From positions 186,001 through 250,000 of the forward strand of contig CAOLHI010000746.1 in NCBI GenBank assembly GCA_948474755.1: a stretch of 64,000 bases of DNA, in the 5' to 3' direction. The DNA comes from Ctenosaura bakeri. Taxonomy: Eukaryota > Chordata > Lepidosauria > Squamata > Iguanidae. The position numbers and the translations under genes are program-made. Of the stretch, positions 56,860 to 64,000 are shown piece after piece. How positions within the stretch are numbered: position 1 is the first letter of the stretch; each line of letters starts with the position of its first letter. The notes under the pieces are model-generated. The model worked only from the letters and a program-made list of their open reading frames with translations. It was not told the DNA's origin and searched no databases.

Positions 56860-56965
56860 CTTCAAGTGGTTTCAGACTTCGGTTTCCAGAAGCCCCAACC
56901 AGCATGGTCAATAAGAGATTATAGGAATTGTGGCCTAAAAATACCTGGGGGGGATCACAAGTTCC
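56860..56965. mobile_element. Short foldback MITE, family B-related
   Basis: The stretch ttcggtttccagaagcccca, then accagcatggtcaataagag, is followed by the loose inverse gattataggaattgtggcct. Confidence 0.45.
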
Positions 56966-57252
56966 CCATCCCCACTACAGATAACACAGTGATGCAGAAG
57001 TAGAAAAGGTTACTTTGTTGAGCTGTTCATATGGTGTGTTTTATTGCCACCCTGTCCTAGCTACTAAGAACAGCTGATAAAATAAAGAACTACACTCTGG
57101 AACATAGTTTTCAGGAAGTTAATTCCACTGAATCAGTTTCCAAGTAAATATTTTTAGAGTTGGTGAGCTACCTATGAATTAAGTGAGCCTGGGAGTCCCA
57201 ATCCAAAGCATGTTTACTCAGGAAAAATGACCCCAGTGAGTTTCACCAGATG

Positions 57253-57360
57253 TACTTCCAGTTAAGTGTGTGTAGGAATCTCAGAAGACATCCCAATGAA
57301 CTTGGAGGAGTACTTCCAGTTAAGTGTGTGTAGGAGTCTCAGAAGGCATCCCAATGAATG
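57253..57360 (+). repeat. 58-bp tandem duplication
   Basis: The unit starting tacttccagttaagtgtgtg at 57253 repeats at 57311 with few differences (gaatctcagaagacatc versus gagtctcagaaggcatc). Two copies only. Confidence 0.9.
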
Positions 57361-58041
57361 GTGGATGAATTCAGTGAAGGTTTGAACTTGTTGAACTTGA
57401 ACTTCTTTATCCATTTTCCAGTGATAACTCAGTGGGGAATACTTCTCATTAGTGGAGCAGATATATTTCTGCAGAAAGACTGTCACTTTCCCTTTCCTGA
57501 TCCAGGTTTTGTGTTTTTTTCTTGCTACAGCTATAGCTGTACCAACAGATGCCATTGTTCTGAAAACATTTGTACCTGTTGAATGCCTACTAGAAAGACA
57601 GCTAATAAAGAATGAGCCTCTGCTGGAAGAAAGAAAAGGCAGTGCCTCTGTTCAGCAAAATTATAGTCTTGAAATCCTTCCAATTTTCTAAATGGCACCA
57701 GTCACAATTATGCTACCACTAATTATTAGGTTCTATACTGTCACACCTGAAATGGTTACCAATGTTTGGAGGAACTAAGGAGGTATCTTTTAGGATGGAA
57801 GTCAGGACTCTCTTTGATTCATTCCCAATATGTGTTTTTCCCCTCTGAATTGTAATCCAGAGATTGTAATCCAGATATTAGGAGAGGTTGTTTGTTTTCG
57901 TTTATGATTACTTGTCAGACTGAAAGCATTTCAGTCATGTGAACACCCTGACACCTCAGCCAAGGCCAGCTTCCAGTATTATACAAAGTCTCTGGCTGCA
58001 CAATATGGTTAATTTAGTCTAAAATTCTGAGCCCAGTTTGG

Positions 58042-58047
58042 TGGTGG

Positions 58048-58095
<48 letters not shown>
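58042..58095 (+). repeat. (AAT)n microsatellite at the L2 3' end
   Basis: About 15-18 TAA/AAT units directly adjoin the 3' end of a minus-strand L2 LINE. Confidence 0.93.
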
Positions 58096-58096
<1 letters not shown>

Positions 58097-60150
58097 TTAT
58101 TCCCGCCTCTCCCCATGGATCAAAGCGGTACTACAACAATACATTAAATACATTAAAAGCATTAAAACATAACCAATACTCCCCACCCACCAACCCATCT
58201 AAAACCAACCCCCTAAAACACATTAACTACAATCAACTACAATTAACTACAAACTACAATCAACTAACTATTAAGAACAGGACTTCAGACTGTCCTCATG
58301 CGTTTGACCAGTTGGAAATAATAACCGCTTAATCTCTTTCACTTAAATCTCATTGTTAGCCCCAGCTAGAGTAGACCCATCAAAGCAGTGTGATTTACAT
58401 TAGTATGATTTACTATCTAGCAATTGATTTAGTTGGAACTGCAACTGGAATTAGGTCAGGATGTGGCCCTCCAGTATGTTGTTGGGCTGTAGCTCTCAGT
58501 AGCCATAGCCAGCACAGCTGATGATGAGGAATTCTGCAGAGTTGTAGTTCAACAACATAATTCTCACTCCTGATTTAGGCTTTAATGGTTAACTTCCTAG
58601 TGTCTCTTAGTGCATCTACTCTGAGAAGACAAAAGGTGATGTAGTCCATACTTTATCAGGAATCTTCCTGTCTGAGTCAAGGCTACAATTCACTGTTCTT
58701 CACCTTTGCAACACTTGTTTGTCTGTTTGAATATTTTTGCATCGCCTCCCAGCCCACAAGGGCTCCAGAGGCAATGAACAAATAAAAGCAATTAAAACAA
58801 TACAAAGAAAAGAACATTTTAAAAGCACATTAAAAAACTCTTAAAAGCAGTCTAATAACAATTCTAGAATCCAGTTTTGAAACAGTTAAAATACAGAATG
58901 TCATGTGGAAGATAACTGTTTTTGCTGCATAGCAGAAGCGTCAAAGAGACAATGCCAGCCTAGCTTCCTTGGGTAGGGAGTCCTACGGTCAAAGCGCTGC
59001 TACAGAGAAAGTCCTGCTATGTGTACCACCCCCCTAACTTCACTAGATGTTGGGACATGCAATAGGGCCTCCTCTAAAGATCTCGAATTTCTTATAGGCT
59101 CATATAGGAGGAGTCAGTCTTTCAGATATCTTGGCCCCAAGTTGTTTACAACTTTGTAGATCAACAACAGCACTTTGAATTGAACTCAGAAGCAAATTGG
59201 AAGTCAGCATAGTTCTTGCAGGATCAGTGCTATGTGGTCACCAGAATGCATACCTGACACCAGTCTGGCTGCTGCATTTTGCACTAGCTGCAGCTTCTGA
59301 ACACTCTTCAAGGGCAGCCCCACATAGAACTCATTACAGTAATCTAATCAAGGGGTAACTAAGGCATGAACCACTGTGGCCAGATCTACCTTCTCCAAGA
59401 AAAGGGCGCACCTGTTATACCAGACAAAACTGGGAAAAAGTGCTACTGGCCACTGTAACAACTTGGCTTTCCAGGAGCCATGCTGGGTCCACGAACACCT
59501 CCAGGCAACAAATCTGATGTTTTAGAGGGAGAGCAACCCCAGTCAGAACAGGCTGTGATCCCAGTCCCTGGATGATTTTCCTACTGACCAGTGACATATC
59601 CATCTTGTCTGGATTCAACCTCAGTCTGTTTACTTGTATCCAGTCTTCTGCTGTGTTCACCCAACAATTCAGTACTACCACAGCTTTCTTGGCATCAGTT
59701 GTAAAGAGAGATAGAGCTGAATAACATTAGCATACTGATGTTACCCAACCCCAAAGCTCCAGACTACCTCTCCCAGTGGCTTCCTACAGATGTTGAAAAG
59801 TGTAGAGGACAGTGTTAACTCTGCAGGCTAATGGCCAAAAGGCTGAACAGTAGTTCCCCAGTACCACCCTCTGGGAATGTTCAACCAAGAAAGGGTAGAA
59901 CCACTGCAAGACAATGCTCCCAAGTCCCATATCTTCCAGACAGCCCAGAAGAATACTATATAGTCAATGGCTGCTGAAGAATCCAGGAGGACCAATAGGG
60001 ACTTACTTCCCCTGTCCACTTCCTGGTGTAGGTCATCTACCAAGGCATTGCAGAGAAGTTGCCAATAGAAATGTTCAGTTAATTCTTTGGTTTGCCTTCA
60101 CGCTGTCCAGTGACTTTTCCAGCTTAGCCTAGTTCAGAGATTGCATTTGT
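58096..60150 (-). mobile_element. L2 LINE with RT remnant and 3' region
   Basis: Read right to left. Near 60040-59850 is MVDDLHQEVDRGSKSLLVLL, the L2-type RT block preceding the catalytic core. Near 59650-59590 is WIQVNRLRLNPDKMDM, and near 59420 is the start of the LRPFLEKADLATVVHALVT segment, continuing to about 59330. The remaining 1 kb to 58096 is a 3' region with tcctgctatgtgtaccacc and proline/Ala-free low-complexity sequence. A family B-like foldback (58476-58557) is embedded. Stops and frameshifts throughout. Confidence 0.75.
58476..58557. mobile_element. Short foldback MITE, family B-related
   Basis: The left arm is tatgttgttgggctgtagct; the right arm is its complement, agagttgtagttcaacaaca then t. 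The centre is ccatagccagcacagctg. Confidence 0.65.
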
Positions 60151-61047
60151 CATTCTTTCTCAACCTGTGAAATGAGAATGACAACATTCCTGGAATTAGA
60201 AACCCAGTGGCAGCTAATGTGATTAATATCTTCACGATACCCGGATATTACTGAATGGTGGCAGCTCTACAGCACTGGGCTTTGTTGTTATATATCCTTT
60301 GAACTGTGTTGGGATTATGCTTGATTGCCAGAGGGTAGGTAGCTCTTGGGCGCACCTGGAGCTCACTTTCTTTGTGACTGCTTCCACTCTTTGATCTATT
60401 GGTTTGAATCTAATTATGGAATCTAATCTCACACCCTGCCTTGGTATGTCTGTCCTGCTCAATGAGATACTGTCTTATGGACTGACAGGTGAATGGTAAC
60501 AGAGTACAGAACGGAGGTCCTAGTTCCTGGCCACAGTCTCAACAGAACTTATGTCTCTACAAAACTAAATGTCAGGCTTAAACTGGGTTGAAAACTTGCT
60601 CATCTGTGAATTCACACAATGGACATGGTTCATTAATTCTGAATCAAGGGGTTATTCTCCTAAGGTCTGCTGCAATAAATCTATTCAGTCCTCATCCTGT
60701 GTAAGAATTCTCTGAATGTAAATAACTTTTTTTTGATAATGTATCCTATCGTTTCTCAATGGAATTCAGGGTGCTGTGGCATACAGAGAATTTGTGGGTT
60801 CAGATGGCTATCTGCATATTGACCCAGACTTGGAACTGGTTTGTTTAATCAAAGTTGCTGTACCAGGTGCCTTCAGACTATGCCCTGGGTGTGACAAAGC
60901 TATATGTCTTCAGCAGATACCAGAAATTCAACAGCTTTAGAATTCTTTTGAGATAAACGAAATCATTTCATTCCATTAATAGTACTTCCTAGTGGTTGGA
61001 AGATAGCACCAAGGGTTCTTAGGATAAAAGTATATCTTTCACCAGAA

Positions 61048-61156
61048 GGTGGAAATTTTTTTCCTTTGGGCTACAACTCCCAGAATCCTCCAGCCAGCAT
61101 GGTAGGGGGATTCTGGGAGTTGTAGTAAAAAAAGAGTTAAGTTTCCAAGTTCTGTC
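61048..61156. mobile_element. Short foldback MITE, family B, well-preserved core
   Basis: The stretches gctacaactcccagaatcct and ggattctgggagttgtagta are perfect inverse repeats for 17 bp around the centre ccagccagcatggtag. Confidence 0.75.
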
Positions 61157-61249
61157 TTTCATAGTTCAGATGACTCTTAAATACACTTTGAGGGAAGTGG
61201 TTTTGCAGCCAAAAGATGTGGGACTATCTTACTTAGCTTAATTAGCTGG

Positions 61250-61472
61250 ATTTAAGTGGTTTGAGCATTGGACTATGATTCTGGAGGACATGGTTTGAAT
61301 TCCCACATGGTCATGGAAACCCACTGGGTGACCTAGGGCACATTATATTCTCTCAGCCTCAGAGGAAGGCAAAGACCAATCTCCTCTGAACAAATCTTGC
61401 CAAGAAAACCCCGTGATAGGTTTACCTTAGGGTCACCTTAAGTCAAAAACAACATGAAGGCACACTGCAACA
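61250..61472 (+). mobile_element. tRNA-derived SINE
   Basis: The head is gtggtttgagcattggacta with a B-box-like ggtttgaattcc. The body has gaaacccactgggtgaccta and ttgccaagaaaaccccgtga; the tail has gtcaaaaacaacatgaaggc. Near full length, missing a few 5' bases. Confidence 0.85.
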
Positions 61473-62441
61473 AGTCTCTTTCAGATAAATGCTGCTTCCA
61501 TTTGAATAAATTTGGTCAGGCTCATGCTACAGATACACAGTCAGTTACCTGGATCCCATGGATCTGAATGAGACATAGCCAGTTTTCCTGTATATGATTT
61601 AGATTAGAAATGAAAAGTTTTGCCTGAATAAATACTGTCTTCAAGTTTGAATGGGAAAAAGGGGGAAATAGGTCTGTCTGGTCCCATCCTGACCCATTCT
61701 CTGGCAGTAATGTCCTGTGATGGACCTGCTCAGGGCATTTCAGGCAGTGGGAACTGAATATGAGAGCAGGTAGGCAGCAGATGTGCTAAAAGTACTTTTC
61801 TCCCCGCTCTTCCCATGTTTCAGATCAGGAGAATTCATGAACTGATTTCCCATGAGGAGAACATTTAAGATTTCCATGCTTGCTTTCTCTTCTTATTGGG
61901 GAAGGAGGCAGGATGCACTGACTGGTATAGAAGAGAATGGAGGCAGCCAGTAGCGAGAATCTGTCCTTTCTCATCGTGTCTACTTTGTTCAGCAACCAGG
62001 CTTGAAAGGCTTCAGGATGACAGTGACAGGAGCAGTCTATCGAGCTAGTTTAATCCTTTTAGGGAGGTACCATCATGAATATGGTGACCTTGTCCTAGAG
62101 AAGCCAGGCTTGATGCTGTATGTAAATCTGTTACCATCTCAAAGCCTGGTAGAAAAAGGTGAGGAAGCTCAGAGAAGTGAGATAGAACAAAGCTCCTTTG
62201 GAAGCAATGGGAAGGGCAGGGACAGGAATGACAGCAATGAAAGGATGAAGAGCAGGAGCTTCCTGCCCTTGTATCCCCTAATCAATCCTGCAAAATTTCA
62301 CAGGCAATGCACTAAACACAACTGCCTTGTTATTTGCAATGGCATTTGTGACATGTGCCGATGGCTAGTTTATTATCTAGCACAATTTTTGATCTGTAGA
62401 ACATGTAAGTGTTAATAATGGGCACTTAGATTTTTACTACC

Positions 62442-62630
62442 TGGCCCTTGTTGCCTTCAAGCCATTTCTGATGGCAACTCAAGGTGAACCTATCATGGGG
62501 TTTTCTGGGGCTGAGAGTTTGCCACGTGCCCAAGGTCATCCATTATGTTCCATAGCTGAGAGAGAAATCGGACCCTGGCCTCCAGGGTCGTAGCCCAATG
62601 CTCAGACCATTATACCATGCTGGCTCCCTA
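62442..62630 (-). mobile_element. tRNA-derived SINE, minus orientation
   Basis: The + strand reads tail to head: ttgccttcaagccatttctg, tatcatggggttttctgggg, gtgcccaaggtcatccatta, and finally ccattataccatgctggctc, the complement of the head. Mid-body shortened. Confidence 0.82.
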
Positions 62631-64000
62631 CCTCACCCTTACCTCATGAATCTTTAGATTTTCTCATGCCAAGGTATACTTGGGAAGGCCCTTGGAGAAA
62701 ATGTTCAGAGAACAGATTATGTTCACCCTCCAGTTGTGCTTCTCTTCCTTACTTGCTATTTTGTGTGATAACCTGCCCTCTCCTCTGGCCTTGACTCACC
62801 ACAGGGATCATTATTGTAAGGCATATTTTAAGGGAAGGGAAGATTTTTCTGTTTCTGGTACTGAACGGCTTAACTTCCCAAGCTTTGTCCTGGATGGTGC
62901 AAATAAGAACACAGTATTCTTCCCTGCAATGGAACTAGTGCATTTAATGACTTCATCTGCCAAAAGCCCCAGGAGCTTTGGTGACATCATCTGCCACCCT
63001 CCCTCAGAGTAGCTGGTGGGCTAGCAATCTACACTTTAACTGAGAGAGAGTAGATTTTTTCATCAGCAATATATTATTATGGATTAGATCTGTTGCTATG
63101 CAAGGTATTTTGGTTTGGGTTGGCTTGGTCTTAAATTGTCAATTAAGACCAGTAACTTTACAAAAGACCTGCTTCTGTCTTCCTAGCAAAGGAAGATTAC
63201 TAAAATTAGTTTGCTGATGTGGGTCAACAGAGCTGCATTCAGTTTTCAATTCTTGTGAGGGAGGGCTTGGACTGACTATTAAAAGCCAATCTTCATAGGA
63301 TTGGAAAAGGTGGAGGGGAACGCAGTTGTCCCAAACAATCCCCTGAGCAGTGTGGAGTCACCAATGCACAGAGCATGACAGCAAACTCAATAAGGCTGTT
63401 CAGCTGCTGTTTCAATATCTCCATCAAACACTTCTAGAAAGCCCAGCACCACAACCTACGGTAGTCAATCCCAGTCTTGAACCCTTATCATTAGAAGTTT
63501 CTCCAAAATTATCTCCAAAATCTGTTTTCTTGCATTTTCCACTCATTTGTTCTACTCCGGCTCCCTGGAACAGCAAAAAGGACATCTGCTCCTTTCTTTT
63601 TCCTGATTACCCCACATGATATTTAAAAGCTCTCTCCTCCCACACACAATAGCTCAGGGGTGGAGAACATCAGGCCCCAGGGCTGAAACCCACCCTCCCA
63701 GGTCCCAGTATGACCCTCCTGGGATTCCCCGGATGGCTGCCCCGTCTCCCCATGACCACACCATGATTTGGTAGCTTCCCAGTTTTTAGTGCATGTCCCT
63801 GCCCCAGTTCTCATTCTAAAAGGTTGGTGTACCCCTCCTAAAGCTTACTTGCTGACAGTAAGAGCTTTAAGCTAAATTATGCTGGTATTTTTGGTCCCAC
63901 CCTTTTGTCTTTGCTCCTACCCACTACTGGAATGTAGCCTATTGAGAATTTCTCCGAAATTGAATTTGGCTCCAAGACTGAAAGAGATTCCCCACCCTTG

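Larger units (their letters stand above)
55034..64000 (+). other. PKP3 intron 1 (5' part, runs off the window)
   Basis: The intron begins with the GTAAGC donor at 55034. No downstream segment resembles the PKP3 head domain, so exon 2 is either beyond the window or not recognisable. The intron holds a family A MITE, several short foldbacks, a 192-bp foldback with direct flanks, an L2 LINE and two SINEs, listed separately. The remaining stretches (55415-56602, 56966-58041, 60151-61047, 61473-62441, 62631-64000) show nothing I can name; open frames there, such as 62002-62415, look fortuitous. Confidence 0.7.

Noticed and set aside
62002..62415. 137-codon open frame in PKP3 intron 1
   Set aside because: No recognisable domain, no splice or promoter support, and it does not resemble PKP3 exon 2.
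1..64000. CRISPR arrays, operons, phage or plasmid features
   Set aside because: Nothing of the kind is seen. The direct repeats present are microsatellites or transposable elements in vertebrate DNA.

Overview
The window is vertebrate nuclear DNA, most likely from a squamate reptile (perhaps an iguanian-type lizard). It is AT-leaning intergenic and intronic sequence crowded with transposable-element remains. The retroelement mix points to squamates: abundant CR1 LINEs, L2, an RTE/Bov-B LINE, L1-clade fragments, tRNA-derived and 5S-rRNA-derived SINEs sharing an RTE-type tail, and hAT elements resembling the SPIN/Charlie group. The species call is inference. There are no operons, CRISPR arrays or prokaryotic features.

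Only one host gene is recognised with confidence. A CpG-rich promoter region (about 53.9-55.08 kb) leads to the first coding exon of plakophilin-3 (PKP3, a desmosomal armadillo protein) on the + strand. It has a strong Kozak start at 54805 and a consensus splice donor at 55034. The last 9 kb would then be PKP3 intron 1; I do not see exon 2. A second, weak candidate is a terminal exon at 38606-38673 followed by a polyadenylation signal at 38951-38956, from an unidentified + strand gene.

Layout. 0-6 kb: a CR1 3' end, two foldback elements, and a Bov-B LINE split by a younger CR1. 6-16 kb: mostly featureless, with several copies of a ~200-bp palindromic MITE (family A) and a solo LTR at 8749-9542. 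17-22 kb: a long decayed CR1 (esterase-like remnant, endonuclease, reverse transcriptase) that has lost its 3' end, an L1/Tx1-type remnant, an inverted SINE pair, and another CR1 interrupted by family A. 22-30 kb: old LINE fragments and simple repeats. 30-34 kb: a 1155-bp hAT element with perfect 8-bp target duplications and a GC-rich compound palindrome, a SINE split by a MITE, and a CR1 split by an unclassified insert and two SINEs. 34-47 kb: an L1 3' end, two young CR1 3' ends, L2 3' fragments, and a second solo LTR of the same family inserted into L2. 48-53 kb: a 5S-derived SINE, a hAT nested inside another hAT, and a short hAT MITE with target duplication. 53-64 kb: the PKP3 promoter and exon 1, then intron 1 with a MITE 53 bp from the splice donor, a foldback with 10-bp flanking repeats, a long L2 and SINEs.

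No new biochemical system is evident. What stands out is the record of nested insertions. Several events leave diagnostic target duplications or reconstructable empty sites: two related solo LTRs, hAT-in-hAT, MITE-in-SINE, MITE-in-CR1, LTR-in-L2 and CR1-in-Bov-B. Three or more distinct palindromic MITE families are also present. Boundaries of old repeats are estimated by eye.
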